The position numbers were made by a program, and so were the translations under genes. The notes beneath the pieces were generated by a model that was not told the DNA's origin, did not search any database, and worked only from the letters and a program-made list of their open reading frames with translations. Positions 45,784-57,847 of a DNA stretch of 64,000 nucleotides are shown piece by piece (within the stretch, counting starts at the first letter, position 1; every line of letters begins with the position of its first letter). This DNA comes from JAGVSR01 sp963778225. GTDB taxonomy: Bacteria > Pseudomonadota > Alphaproteobacteria > Rhizobiales > Hyphomicrobiaceae. Location of the stretch: assembly GCA_963778225.1 (NCBI GenBank), contig CAVZTR010000004.1, forward strand, positions 62,001 to 126,000, in the 5' to 3' direction.

Positions 45784-46148
45784 TCGGTCAACTTTGACGC
45801 CCGCACCCATTTCACGCGTTGTCCTTCACGCGGGGTGATTTCGCCATCCCAGTTACGGCACAGATAGAGCGGCATCATGAGGTGGAACGTCTCGTAGGTG
45901 TGGCTGGCGAACGTGAACGGCGCGAGACACGTCAGACAAACCTCGATGTCGAGTTCTTCTTTCAATTCGCGGACGAGTGCTTCCTCGGGCGTTTCGCCGG
46001 GGGCCAGTTTTCCGCCTGGAAACTCCCAGAGACCTGCCAGAGATTTGCCGGCCGGACGTTCGGCGATCAGGACCCGGTTATCGCGATCTACGAGGGCGGC
46101 TGCGACGACGAACAGGATTTGTCGTGCAGGAGGAGTGGACGGATCCAT
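45723..46148 (-). CDS. mutT: NUDIX 8-oxo-dGTP diphosphatase (MutT)
   Basis: 141 aa, cleanses oxidised dGTP from the nucleotide pool. The NUDIX box GGKLAPGETPEEALVRELKE followed by ELDIEV is complete (G-x5-E-x7-REL-x-EEL). Start MDPSTPPARQILFVVAAALV shares one base with the tpm stop (TGATG). It is the last gene of the argJ-tpm-mutT transcript; argJ-mutT linkage is conserved in alphaproteobacteria. Its 3' end overlaps the PilZ-like gene on the other strand by 61 nt. Confidence 0.93.
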   Translation of the reverse strand: MDPSTPPARQILFVVAAALVDRDNRVLIAERPAGKSLAGLWEFPGGKLAPGETPEEALVRELKEELDIEVCLTCLAPFTFASHTYETFHLMMPLYLCRNWDGEITPREGQRVKWVRASKLTDYPMPPADLPLIPFLRDLLG

Positions 46149-46804
46149 CAGCGGCGCACCAGTTTCCAGGCCGCCTCATCGAGCCGAGACACGCCCCGCT
46201 TCTTGAGGTTTTGACTGGTGGACAGGCCATCGCGCTTTTCGAGCAGCGTGAGGCGGAAGTTCTGCCCAAATAGTTCCTCGACTCGTTGCGGTGAGATGGG
46301 GAAGGGCGGACCGTCCATCTCGGAGGGATCGTAGTCGAGCGTGACAAGCAGCACGGGCACGCCTATGGGCGTCAGGGCGGCGAGCTTTGCAGCATAATCC
46401 TTCTGCATCACTCGGGGCATCGCGACGAGGGCCGCGCGATCGAAAACGCCGCCGATGCGGCGCGTGACCTCCGGATCGAGCTGCAGGTGATCGCCGCACC
46501 AGATCTCATACGGCCCCGCGCGCTTGATGGTAAAACCGCTGCTCGTCACGGATGCCGGCGTGCGCGAACGGTCGGCGAAGAATTGATCCACTGCGATCTC
46601 CGCCAGCTCCGTTCCGATGATGGTATGGCCATGCTCGGCAAGCCAGACCATGTCGAGGCTCTTGCCGCACAATGGCACATGGATCTGCGCGCCTTTGTTC
46701 ACGCCGAGTGCCGGCCAATGCCGTTCGAGTAGATCATGTGCAGCGGCTTGGTGGAAGCCGATGTCGGCCTTCTGCCAGCGCTCGAGCCAGAACATATGAT
46801 CCAT
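46148..46804 (-). CDS. tpm: thiopurine S-methyltransferase family enzyme
   Basis: 218-aa SAM-dependent methyltransferase. Diagnostic text: FWLERWQKADIGFHQAAAHD at the N-terminus, the SAM site IHVPLCGKSLDMVWLAEHGH, and IGGVFDRAALVAMPRVMQKD. Bacterial members methylate thiopurines and some detoxify selenium or tellurium species; the natural substrate here is unknown. It lies 8 nt after argJ and overlaps mutT by one base. Confidence 0.92.
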   Translation of the reverse strand: MDHMFWLERWQKADIGFHQAAAHDLLERHWPALGVNKGAQIHVPLCGKSLDMVWLAEHGHTIIGTELAEIAVDQFFADRSRTPASVTSSGFTIKRAGPYEIWCGDHLQLDPEVTRRIGGVFDRAALVAMPRVMQKDYAAKLAALTPIGVPVLLVTLDYDPSEMDGPPFPISPQRVEELFGQNFRLTLLEKRDGLSTSQNLKKRGVSRLDEAAWKLVRR

Positions 46805-46812
46805 GCCCGCTC

Positions 46813-48060
46813 CTAGCTGCGGTAGTCAGCGTTTATCGAGACATAGTCGTGAGTGAGATCGCAGGTCCACACGGTGGCCGAGGCCTTGCCGACACCGGCA
46901 TCGATGCGGATCGTGATCTCGGCGTTCTTCATGTACTGGGCGAGCGTGGATTCGTCGTATTCATCGGCCCGTTCCCCATTGCGTGCCACGCAGTGCTCGC
47001 CAAACCAGATCGCGAGTTGGTCGCGATCGGCAGCTTCACCAGATTTTCCGACCGCCATGATGACACGGCCCCAGTTCGGGTCTTCCCCGGCGATGGCGGT
47101 TTTGAGGATGGGCGAGTTAGCGCAGGAAAGTGCAATTTTGCGCGCGGCGCTCTCGCTTTCCGCACCTTCGACGATGAAGGTCACGAATTTCGAAATGCCT
47201 TCGCCGTCTTTGGCGACCTGGATGGCCAAATCACGCATCAAATCCTGCAGGGCGTTACTGAAATCCTTGAGGCGTTTGGATTTGGTTTTTGAGATCGGCT
47301 TCTGGCCACGCGCGGCTGCGGTGCCGGTCGCAAAGACGAGGCACGTGTCCGAGGTGGACGTGTCGCCATCGATGGTCATTGAGTTGAAGGTTGTTTTGAC
47401 GTGTTCGTTCAGGAGGTCCTGGAGCACGTCGGCGGCGATCGCTGCATCAGTGAAAATGAAGCAGAGCATGGTCGCCATGTCGGGGGCGATCATCCCGGCG
47501 CCTTTGCAGAATCCATTTATTGTAACAGAGGTTTCGCCGATCACTGCTGTGCGCGAGGCGAGCTTTGGGTAGGTATCGGTGGTCATGATCGCGCGGGCGG
47601 CGTCTTCGAACGCATCGGATTCGGCGGACTTGGCAAGATCGCCGATCAGATGAGTGAACTTCGATGGATCGAGCGGCTCGCCGATCACGCCGGTGGACGC
47701 GACGTAAACATCCTTCTCCTTGCAGCCAACGGCGGCCGCGGCGGCGCTCGCGGTGGCCTCGACAGCAGCGCTGCCTTTCATTCCGGTAAAGGCGTTTGCA
47801 TTGCCGGAGTTGACGACCAGGATCCGGGCCGTCCCGTGCTTCAGACTTTTGCGGCACCACAGAACAGGGGCCGAGCAGGTCTTCGACTGGGTGAGGACAC
47901 CGGCAGCCGTGGTTCCCTCGTCCATGACGGCGACCATCAGGTCCGTGCGGTTCTTGTAGCGAATGCCGGCCTCGGCGGTGGCAAAGCGGACACCGGCGAG
48001 CGGCGCCAGTTTCGGCAGGCTCTTGGGTGCGAACGGTGAGACTTTGGAAGCTTTGGCCAT
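46813..48060 (-). CDS. argJ: bifunctional ornithine acetyltransferase / N-acetylglutamate synthase
   Basis: 415 aa, catalyses the acetyl-recycling step of arginine synthesis. The precursor self-cleaves before a Thr nucleophile; the site is MIAPDMATMLCFIFTD (Ala-Thr bond) near residue 190-195, giving alpha and beta chains. Other segments: TCSAPVLWCRKSLKHGTARI, NSGNANAFTGMKG, INGFCKGAGMI and NWGRVIMAVGKSGEAADRDQ. It is preceded by the PPIase terminator, so it has its own promoter, and leads the argJ-tpm-mutT unit. Confidence 0.97.
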   Translation of the reverse strand: MAKASKVSPFAPKSLPKLAPLAGVRFATAEAGIRYKNRTDLMVAVMDEGTTAAGVLTQSKTCSAPVLWCRKSLKHGTARILVVNSGNANAFTGMKGSAAVEATASAAAAAVGCKEKDVYVASTGVIGEPLDPSKFTHLIGDLAKSAESDAFEDAARAIMTTDTYPKLASRTAVIGETSVTINGFCKGAGMIAPDMATMLCFIFTDAAIAADVLQDLLNEHVKTTFNSMTIDGDTSTSDTCLVFATGTAAARGQKPISKTKSKRLKDFSNALQDLMRDLAIQVAKDGEGISKFVTFIVEGAESESAARKIALSCANSPILKTAIAGEDPNWGRVIMAVGKSGEAADRDQLAIWFGEHCVARNGERADEYDESTLAQYMKNAEITIRIDAGVGKASATVWTCDLTHDYVSINADYRS

Positions 48061-48096
48061 GGGGCACCGATAAGGGAAACAGAGAGATCAGTCGCT

Positions 48097-48134
48097 TAAA
48101 AGCAATTAGGCCGCTTGGATGCAAGCGGCCTAAT
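48097..48134 (-). terminator. terminator of the parvulin PPIase gene
   Basis: Perfect 13-bp stem ATTAGGCCGCTTG / CAAGCGGCCTAAT with a 4-nt loop; on the minus strand TTGCTTTTAAG follows. About 30 nt past the PPIase stop. Confidence 0.92.
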
Positions 48135-48165
48135 CAACAGATTGACTATCAGAAGATGAAGACCG

Positions 48166-49098
48166 TTACTTGTTCTCTTCCGTGGCGGCTTTGCCGGACG
48201 CGGCAGCGGCAGCGTCTTCTATCTGCTTTTTCATGACAGCCTGGGCCTCCGCCTGCTTCTTGGCATCTTCTTCGGCCATCTTTTTGATTTCCGGATCGAG
48301 GTAGTCGATCTTCGCCTTGCCGCGCAGCTCGCCGGCGATATTCTGCGCCTTCGACTGCACCATGGAGCCGATCAGACGGTCCTTGACCTCGTCAAAGGAC
48401 GGCGGCGGCTTCTGGCGGCGATCCTCGACTTTGATGACGTGCCAGCCGAACTGGCTCTGCACCGGCTTGGATACATCACCCTTTTTCAGGTTGAAGGCAG
48501 CTTCTTCGAACTGTGGCACCATCTGGCCCTTGCCGAAAAAGCCGAGCATGCCGCCCTGCTCCTTCGAGCCCGCGTCGCCAGAGTTTTCCTTAGCGAGCTG
48601 GGCGAAATCTTCACCGGCTTCAACGCGCACGATGAGCTTCTTGGCTTCATCCTCGCTGGCCACCAAGATATGCCGGGCCTGAACTTCTTCTTCCGGCTTC
48701 AGTTGCTTGACCTTGTCTTCGTAGATTGCCCGCGCGCCCTCTACTCCGATGCTGGCTTTCACGGTCTTGTCAAAGTAGGCGTCGCGCAAAGCGCGCTGGC
48801 GCCAGAAAGCCATGCGCTTATCGAAATCGGGACCCGAACCCAATTTCTCGGCTTCGGCGGCTTCCGCGAAGAGCTGGTTCTCGATCATGAATTCCACGAG
48901 GACTCGACGACGGGTGGCCTCAGGCAAGTTGCCGAGTTCGTTGCCGATTTCGGCCTCTGCCAGGGTCAGATCGGCCTCGGAGATCGCGTGTCCATTGACG
49001 GTGGCGACCACCTTGTCTTCGGCGATAGCAGCAGCCGAGATGGCACCTAACATGCCAACACTCAACGCAACTGCATGAAAAGCTTGAGAAACCTTCAC
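48166..49098 (-). CDS. periplasmic parvulin-type peptidyl-prolyl isomerase
   Basis: 310-aa SurA/PpiC-like foldase. A signal peptide (VKVSQAFHAVALSVGMLGAI, cleavage about AAAIA) follows a GTG start at 49098, chosen because AAGGA lies upstream and the signal peptide then starts normally. A helical chaperone region comes next, then a parvulin domain (VQARHILVASEDEAKKLIVR, DAGSKEQGGMLGFFGKGQMV, QSQFGWHVIKVEDRR) at about residues 140-235, and a charged Ala-rich C-terminal helix. It is divergent from secA, consistent with a joint role in export and outer-membrane protein folding. Confidence 0.92.
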   Translation of the reverse strand: MKVSQAFHAVALSVGMLGAISAAAIAEDKVVATVNGHAISEADLTLAEAEIGNELGNLPEATRRRVLVEFMIENQLFAEAAEAEKLGSGPDFDKRMAFWRQRALRDAYFDKTVKASIGVEGARAIYEDKVKQLKPEEEVQARHILVASEDEAKKLIVRVEAGEDFAQLAKENSGDAGSKEQGGMLGFFGKGQMVPQFEEAAFNLKKGDVSKPVQSQFGWHVIKVEDRRQKPPPSFDEVKDRLIGSMVQSKAQNIAGELRGKAKIDYLDPEIKKMAEEDAKKQAEAQAVMKKQIEDAAAAASGKAATEENK

Positions 49099-49495
49099 GA
49101 AAACCCGTCCTTTTCGGCTGTCGTTTTGTCGAAGGACGGCCACGGCCGGCCCCAGCGGCTCCTGCCGCACCTCGCATCACGCGTCTGGATATCCCTGGCT
49201 CGCCAATGTGCCAAGTTAAGTTTTGGAGATAACCGCATGACGAGTGCTGACGTGATTGCGCATGCGAGAGATCGCGAAAGTCTGCGTGGCGCGTTGACAA
49301 TCAAGGGGCGCGATCCTTATGTCTCGCCGGTGAACCGGAGAGCCGCGCACGCGTTGCCTCTCCCGCCCGAGCTTTCTCCGCACGACGTATCTTCCATAGA
49401 TCGTCGGCTCCTTGCCCGGTGCGGGCGAAGTGTGCCGCGTGTTTTGCGCTTTTTCGGAGAGCTTTCAGCTCACCCTTCTAAGGACATTGATCTCC
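49099..49495. other. divergent PPIase/secA intergenic region
   Basis: 397 nt presumed to hold both promoters. A small plus-strand open frame starting at 49237 has a good-looking GGAG ribosome site 8 nt upstream (MTSADVIAHARDRESLRGAL) but runs out of frame into secA by about 100 nt and resembles nothing known, so I do not call it a gene. No riboswitch or leader-peptide structure is evident. Confidence 0.4.
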
Positions 49496-52462
<2,967 letters not shown>

Positions 52463-52575
52463 GGGCGGGGCGCACCCTCGTCACGGATTGATATTGCGAT
52501 CATTGATGCACGGAGCAGATCCGTGTGGATAGCGGCGGAGTTCGTGCTAGGCGCGAACTTGGGCGTCGCTGGGAC

Positions 52576-53556
52576 TTAGTGCTGACCTACGAGTTCCATC
52601 CGCTTCCGCAGTTCAGGTACAAATTGCAAGATCGTCTCGTCGCGCGCCGTTTGCTGGCTATACGCGTTTAGACGCCGTTCAATGTAGTTTTCGACGACAG
52701 TTCCATTGTGACTGACGCGTCCTTTTGCGATGCGGGTTTGGATTTCCGCCAGCGAGCGGGTGAAATAGTGGTTGAGTCGCAGTTTCTCGGTCACAACGAA
52801 CGAAGTGTCGGTAACATTATACTGCTCGATCATCCGTCCCTTCTCGTTGATAGCGACGGAGCCATGTTCGCGAAGCGGGAAAATATGAGAAGCCATCGCA
52901 GCCACCTGTAGTGGGTCGACGATGGACTTGTATCGCAGCAGAGACCGTTGCCCTGCGAGAAGAGGGTGAGGCGCACACTCGGTGTAGTTTTCAATGACGA
53001 GGCCTTGTGGTCTGGTCTGGTGGCCATTGGGGCCGAAGTTCAACCAGGGCACTGCGATCGACGGCAAATGCTCAAGTTCAGTAAGGACCGCAGGGAGCTG
53101 CGCTCCTGAGGGCGAAAAAAGAAACTCATCGATGTCTATGAACGCCATCCGACGTAAGTGAGGGCCAAAGTTGCACAGGGCATGGCCATAGGCGAGCGAT
53201 TGGATGGAAAAGGGATGTTCATCGGCAATTGCAAAAGTTCGCCAAGGTATGATCGTGCAATTGGCGCCCGCAGAGTACTTTCGCGCGACCTCCAAGGTGT
53301 CGTCGGTTGAGCCGTTGTCGTAGATGAAGAAGTCGGTTGCGCCTTGCAGGATATGAAACTGCAACCACTCACCAATGTAAGCGCTCTCATTCTTGACGAT
53401 GCATACGATCCCGAGTCTGCACCCTCGTTCGATGGAAGGTGTGAGCGGGGGTATGCGCCGCCCGTAAAGATCCCTGCCACCTGCAGCTCGATTGATTTTT
53501 GCCCGAACTGCCTTCCGCAGTCGCAGAGCCTTAGACTGTAATTCCCGGAACAACAT
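52576..53556 (-). CDS. GT92/DUF23-like glycosyltransferase
   Basis: 326 aa. The core IVCIVKNESAYIGEWLQFHI, then FFIYDNGSTDDTLEVARKYS and RRMAFIDIDEFLFSP matches the GT92 (DUF23) group: GT-A fold with an early KNE..Y..EW motif and the metal-binding DxD (DID). Acceptor-side text includes VPWLNFGPNGHQTRPQGLVI and LRLNHYFTRSLAEIQTRIAK. The start at 53556 (MLFRELQSKALRLRKAVRAK) is preferred; the open frame upstream runs antisense into the next gene. It is likely involved in surface glycan synthesis. It sits alone after secA and its A/T-richer codons suggest horizontal acquisition. Confidence 0.75.
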   Translation of the reverse strand: MLFRELQSKALRLRKAVRAKINRAAGGRDLYGRRIPPLTPSIERGCRLGIVCIVKNESAYIGEWLQFHILQGATDFFIYDNGSTDDTLEVARKYSAGANCTIIPWRTFAIADEHPFSIQSLAYGHALCNFGPHLRRMAFIDIDEFLFSPSGAQLPAVLTELEHLPSIAVPWLNFGPNGHQTRPQGLVIENYTECAPHPLLAGQRSLLRYKSIVDPLQVAAMASHIFPLREHGSVAINEKGRMIEQYNVTDTSFVVTEKLRLNHYFTRSLAEIQTRIAKGRVSHNGTVVENYIERRLNAYSQQTARDETILQFVPELRKRMELVGQH

Positions 53557-53579
53557 CAGGTACTGCCGCTTGCTTTGAC

Positions 53580-54128
53580 TTACTTCTCGCTGTGCTTGCC
53601 GGAGATGCGGTCGGAGAGTGCTAGAAGGACACTGGAGACGACGAAGACAAGATGGATGACGACGAGCCAGAACAGAGATCTCTCCATCTCGGGCGTGATC
53701 GTCTTCAGGGCCATGAATGACTTCAAGAGGTGGACGGCGGAGATTGCAACGATCGACGACAGCAGCTTCAGTTTGAGAGCGCTGAAATCGATCGTGCCCA
53801 TCCACTCGGGCCAGTCCTTATGACCGGTGTGGTCGATCTTGGAGACAAAATTCTCGTAGCCGGAAAAGATGACGATGATGAGGAGCGAACCCATCAGCGT
53901 CAAATCGACGAGGGCGAGGATGCCGAGGATGACGTCAAACTCGGTGGCCGTGAAAGCATGAACCGCAAGGTGGAAGAATTCTGCGATGAATTTGATCAGC
54001 ACGACTACGATGGACAGAGCGAGACCCAAGTAGAACGGCGCCAAAAGCCAGCGGCTGGCGAAAATGGCGTTCTCGAGCAGGCGCTCAACTGTCGCCGACG
54101 GTGCGGTCGGCGGTTTATCTTCGGCCAT
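53580..54128 (-). CDS. UPF0114 family membrane protein (YqhA-like)
   Basis: 182-aa integral membrane protein with three to four helices. Conserved family text: ENAIFASRWLLAPFYLGLAL at the N-terminus, ILGILALVDLTLMGSLLIIV, IFSGYENFVSKID and AISAVHLLKSFMAL. The family is widespread and of unknown function. It is preceded on the same strand by the YafK-type transpeptidase array and followed by the GT92 gene, 23 nt away. Confidence 0.92.
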   Translation of the reverse strand: MAEDKPPTAPSATVERLLENAIFASRWLLAPFYLGLALSIVVVLIKFIAEFFHLAVHAFTATEFDVILGILALVDLTLMGSLLIIVIFSGYENFVSKIDHTGHKDWPEWMGTIDFSALKLKLLSSIVAISAVHLLKSFMALKTITPEMERSLFWLVVIHLVFVVSSVLLALSDRISGKHSEK

Positions 54129-54206
54129 CTACGTCCCCCGTCCAAATGAGCTCAGGGGTTCTATGGCACGCGGCCGAATTGGATCGCAAGAACTCCGAAC
54201 GCCGCG

Positions 54207-55430
54207 TCAGGGTGTTCGAGCCGCAGACCGGGCGGCTTTGCGCGCCCGTACGTCTGCCAGGCGCGTCGGCTTACCTGTCCTCAGCGCGACGAACTTCCGG
54301 CAACTTGGTCTCGCCAAGCTGCACGGAGGTTTTTCCGCCCTGCGCGATACTGTCGTTTCCTTCGGCAGTGGCGGCGGGTTGAGGTTCGGCACCAGTTCGA
54401 ACGTCTGCACTGCCGTGCTGATTTCCGCGGACGCCTGGACCCGCGGGTCCGAGGCTACCTGTAGTGACGGGGGCAGGCCGGATGCTGGCAGTGACAGGTT
54501 CGGATCCGCTTTCGCCGGGGTTTCGATCGGGACAAGCGACGCGGATGGATCCGAGGAGCGAAGGGCGGCGGCTGTCACGCCGCACACGGCTAAAGGGTTT
54601 TGGAGGCCCGCCTCCGGCGGGCTGGCGTCTTGAATGTGGTAGCGATTCTCGCACACGCTGACGCGTGGCGGCTGGCGGGTTCTCTCGAAGCTGTCGTAGC
54701 CCTGTTTCAGGTTGGCCCAGAAGCCAGACCATTCGCTGTCGGCATTCTTGACGAGGTTCGCGTCCGTCATGCGGAACGGGAACACATGAGTTGGGATGTG
54801 GCGTTGACCGCCGCGCAAGGCAGCAGCGGCAAGTCCGTAGATCTCCGCAATGACCGGATTCGTCATCGCAAAGCAGCCGACCGACGAGCAGCCGCCGTGC
54901 ACGAGAATGTAGGAACCGGAGCGGCCCATTGCCTGATCGAAGGCGTTCGGGAAACCAAGGTTGAGTGAGCGCGGCCAGCGCCCGACATGATGCAGTTGGC
55001 GCGATGTGATGGTGTAGAAGCCTTCGGGCGTTTGCTTGTCGCCTTCGCGCTGCTTGGGGCCAAGCGTGCCGGACCAATGGCAGATGGGATACGTGGCGAA
55101 GAGTTCGTAGCGCCCGTCCTTCTCCATCCAGAGCTCAAGTTCGGACTCGGCCTTAAAGATGCGGATAAGAAGGGGTGCACCGGTGGCGAAGCCTTTGGCG
55201 GCGAGGCGCTCGGCCGTCTTCGAAACGTCCGGCGTTCCGGGAAGGGGCAAGCGTCCGATGGCGGCGGCGCGCTGGCGATCCACGCGGTCAGGCGCTGCGT
55301 CCTTCAATTCAATGGACAGCGCATACGCGCTGGTCGTGGCTGCGGCAGCAACTAGCAGGGCACTAGCAGCGAGGCATCGCCAGCCACGTAACAAGCCAGA
55401 CAACCGATTGAATGTTCGAGCAAAAGGCAA
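54207..55430 (-). CDS. YafK-type L,D-transpeptidase-fold protein 1
   Basis: 407 aa (TTG start at 55430, weakly supported). A signal peptide (CLAASALLVAAAATTSAYA) is followed by a catalytic domain of the YafK/DpaA branch of YkuD: LIRIFKAESELELWMEKDGR, FATYPICHWSGTLGPKQREG, GFYTITSRQLHHVG, SLNLGFPNAFDQAMGRSGSY and the active-site VHGGCSSVGCFAMTN with the catalytic Cys in VGC. The C-terminal ~150 residues are Pro/Ser/Ala-rich and probably disordered. YafK-branch enzymes in E. coli cleave Lpp from peptidoglycan; in alphaproteobacteria related enzymes attach outer-membrane proteins. It is the third of three tandem copies. Confidence 0.85.
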   Translation of the reverse strand: MPFARTFNRLSGLLRGWRCLAASALLVAAAATTSAYALSIELKDAAPDRVDRQRAAAIGRLPLPGTPDVSKTAERLAAKGFATGAPLLIRIFKAESELELWMEKDGRYELFATYPICHWSGTLGPKQREGDKQTPEGFYTITSRQLHHVGRWPRSLNLGFPNAFDQAMGRSGSYILVHGGCSSVGCFAMTNPVIAEIYGLAAAALRGGQRHIPTHVFPFRMTDANLVKNADSEWSGFWANLKQGYDSFERTRQPPRVSVCENRYHIQDASPPEAGLQNPLAVCGVTAAALRSSDPSASLVPIETPAKADPNLSLPASGLPPSLQVASDPRVQASAEISTAVQTFELVPNLNPPPLPKETTVSRRAEKPPCSLARPSCRKFVALRTGKPTRLADVRARKAARSAARTP

Positions 55431-55572
55431 CGGACCACTCTACATCGTTGAACCTTGACCCAGCGCGCACCCTAGACGGTCAGGGGTGCCTCTGGCAACC
55501 GCCGGTAGCCGCATCTCTGTTCTGGCGAGGACTTTTCCACCCCGTGTGGTGCTGCAACGCCTTTGGCTTGCT

Positions 55573-56448
55573 TCAGTTCACTGCAGCGGTGGATTTGCTC
55601 GCGGCGCACTGCGCTATGACCGGACCGGTCACGTCACCAGTCTTGGTGCCCGAAGTGAAGGCGTAGCGCTTATCGCAGGCACTGACCGAGGGTGGCAGGC
55701 GATCGCGCTCGAAGTGATCATAGCCAGTTTTGAGATCCGACCAGAACTGCGACCAGCGTTCGCCCTGATATCTGGCCAGGTTCTGGTCTGTCATGCGAAA
55801 GGGGTAGACCTGAACCTGGAAACGTTGCTGCCCACCGTCAAGCGCACGGGTGACGATGGCCCAGATCTCGTCGATGACGGGATTGGTCATGGCATAGCAG
55901 CCGATTGAACCGCAGCCGCCGTGAACCATTAGGAACGAGCCCGTGCGGCCGTGCGAGCGATCATAGGCGTTCGGGAAGCCGAGATTGAAGGAGCGATGCC
56001 AGCGGCTGTTCGGATTGAGCGCCGTCTTGTCGACCGTATAGAAGCCTTCCGGCGACTGGCGATCACCGGTCTGAAGCTTGGGTCCCAACCGGCCAGACCA
56101 TTTGCAGATGGGATAGGTCGCAAAGAGTTCGTAGCGACCGTCCTTCAGCATCCAAAGTTCGAGTTCGAAGTCGCGCTTGAACACGCGCATCAGTATCGGC
56201 GTACCGAGCGCCATGCCCTTTTCACGCAGTCGCTCATCCAGCCGCGTCAGGTCGGGCGTGCCGGGCATCACCTGACCGGTGGAGGCGAGCCAGACGCGGT
56301 AATGGCGCTGGAGCGAGATAATGTAGTCGTCGCGCACCGGTGCAGGCATGAGCGCGACGGCGGCCGCGGCCACGACAATCAGAGCGAGCAGGACGAGACC
56401 GGTGAGACCACTCCTCCGGCGCTTCTGCGGGGTGTTCGCTTTAGCCAT
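55573..56448 (-). CDS. YafK-type L,D-transpeptidase-fold protein 2
   Basis: 291 aa. An N-terminal signal-anchor (SGLTGLVLLALIVVAAAAVA) precedes the same catalytic domain: LMRVFKRDFELELWMLKDGR, FATYPICKWSGRLGPKLQTG, SFNLGFPNAYDRSHGRTGSF and VHGGCGSIGCYAMTNPVIDE. There is no long tail. The start MAKANTPQKRRR at 56448 is preferred over an ATG three codons earlier because copy 3 also begins MAKAN. It is the middle of three tandem paralogues, 47 to 56 nt after copy 3. Confidence 0.87.
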   Translation of the reverse strand: MAKANTPQKRRRSGLTGLVLLALIVVAAAAVALMPAPVRDDYIISLQRHYRVWLASTGQVMPGTPDLTRLDERLREKGMALGTPILMRVFKRDFELELWMLKDGRYELFATYPICKWSGRLGPKLQTGDRQSPEGFYTVDKTALNPNSRWHRSFNLGFPNAYDRSHGRTGSFLMVHGGCGSIGCYAMTNPVIDEIWAIVTRALDGGQQRFQVQVYPFRMTDQNLARYQGERWSQFWSDLKTGYDHFERDRLPPSVSACDKRYAFTSGTKTGDVTGPVIAQCAASKSTAAVN

Positions 56449-56504
56449 CTCGTTCATTCCACCCGGTTATCGCATTGCGATCTCGAGTTGTCAGATGGCG
56501 CGCG

Positions 56505-57599
56505 TCAGGGCGCGTTCAACCCGAGCGTTGCCGGAACCTCGAAAGGTTTTTTAGCAGGTTTCTTGCGCACGACGGGAACGGGCTCGGTGGCAAGATGAGA
56601 TGCGGCGGGAATGGCTGCGGGGGACGGGTTCGCGATCGAACCCGTCGCGGCCGTCGTCGCGGGCGTCGCCACAGGCTTAGGCGCGGGCGCTTCGCCGTCG
56701 GACCATGCGAGCGCGGTGGCTTCGCGGGTTTTTGCCCCGGGTACGAGCGAGCCCTTTTGATTAGCAATCTGCTGATCCAACTGGTTCGGCACGAACGGGG
56801 TCAGTTCCTGTTTCTGGAAACGGGGACATACGCCTTGCGGATCGATGCGGCCCGTGGCCGGCAGGGTGACGCCAACGACGTACTTGCGTTCGCAGACGGC
56901 AATCGTCGGCGGCACGCGATAGGTTTCGAAGAAATCATAGCCCGGCTTAATCATCGCCCAGAACGGATAGTTCTTTTGGCCTTTGAAGCGGGCGAGCTTT
57001 TCGTCCGTCATGCGGAACGGGAATGCGTGCACTTCGAAGGCGGTCTGGCCGTTGCGGAACGCATCGCGAGCGAGCGCATAGATTTCTTCCGCCAGCGCGT
57101 CTGTCATCGCGTAGCAGCCGGCCGATTTGCACTTGCCATGGATCATCAGGTAGTCGCCGGTCCGGTCGTGCGACCGGTCATAAGCGTTGGGGAACCCGAG
57201 ATTGAACGCGACGTGATAGTTCGAGTCCGGCTTCATCTGCTTTGGGCCGACGGCGTAGAACCCTTCGGGCGCCTGTTTGTCACCCTTCTTGAACTTGGGG
57301 CCGATCTCGCCGGACCAGTTGCAGATCGGGTAGGTCTTGAAATGATAGAAGCGGCCGTCTTCGCGCGCTTTCCAGACTTCGAGTTCCGACTCTTCCTTGA
57401 AGATGCGGACGAAGATCGGCATGCCCGGCTGCATGCCCTTCTTGCCGATCAAATCCAGCGTTTCCTTGGGCAACGGCTGCTCGGCGGGAATGAGTTCCGG
57501 CGCACTTCCGCAGCCCGCAAGCGCGATCGCTGCGGATATCAGAACTGCTGCAAACCGGCGTCTCGACCTCACGTCCCCATCCTGATTGGCTTTGGCCAT
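56505..57599 (-). CDS. YafK-type L,D-transpeptidase-fold lipoprotein 3
   Basis: 364 aa, first in transcription order. The signal peptide ends in a lipobox (AVLISAAIALAGCGS), so the protein is a lipoprotein, likely tethered to a membrane. Catalytic domain: FVRIFKEESELEVWKAREDG, FKTYPICNWSGEIGPKFKKG, AFNLGFPNAYDRSHDRTGDY and IHGKCKSAGCYAMTDALAEE with Cys in AGC; the Gly before the first Cys of the motif is Lys here. The C-terminal ~110 residues are Pro/Ala-rich. A 248-nt region upstream toward accA probably holds the array promoter. Confidence 0.88.
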   Translation of the reverse strand: MAKANQDGDVRSRRRFAAVLISAAIALAGCGSAPELIPAEQPLPKETLDLIGKKGMQPGMPIFVRIFKEESELEVWKAREDGRFYHFKTYPICNWSGEIGPKFKKGDKQAPEGFYAVGPKQMKPDSNYHVAFNLGFPNAYDRSHDRTGDYLMIHGKCKSAGCYAMTDALAEEIYALARDAFRNGQTAFEVHAFPFRMTDEKLARFKGQKNYPFWAMIKPGYDFFETYRVPPTIAVCERKYVVGVTLPATGRIDPQGVCPRFQKQELTPFVPNQLDQQIANQKGSLVPGAKTREATALAWSDGEAPAPKPVATPATTAATGSIANPSPAAIPAASHLATEPVPVVRKKPAKKPFEVPATLGLNAP

Positions 57600-57847
57600 C
57601 CCACCAGATCGTTCTGCCGCGCCTCGGCAAATCTCTCGAACGAATCACCATCTGTTTGAGAAGGTTAATACTTCTCTAAGAAGTTCGATCGCATTTGAGA
57701 ATTGGGCGTAGCGCCGCCGTTCATGATGGGGATAGGGCGCCGGGAATACGGCATGGATGAGGCGCGAGTTGTCAGCGTTAACAACGGCTTGGAGAACAAT
57801 CGGTACCCGCTCCGTCCCGCATTGAGCCCATTGCGCCTTGGCTCGCC

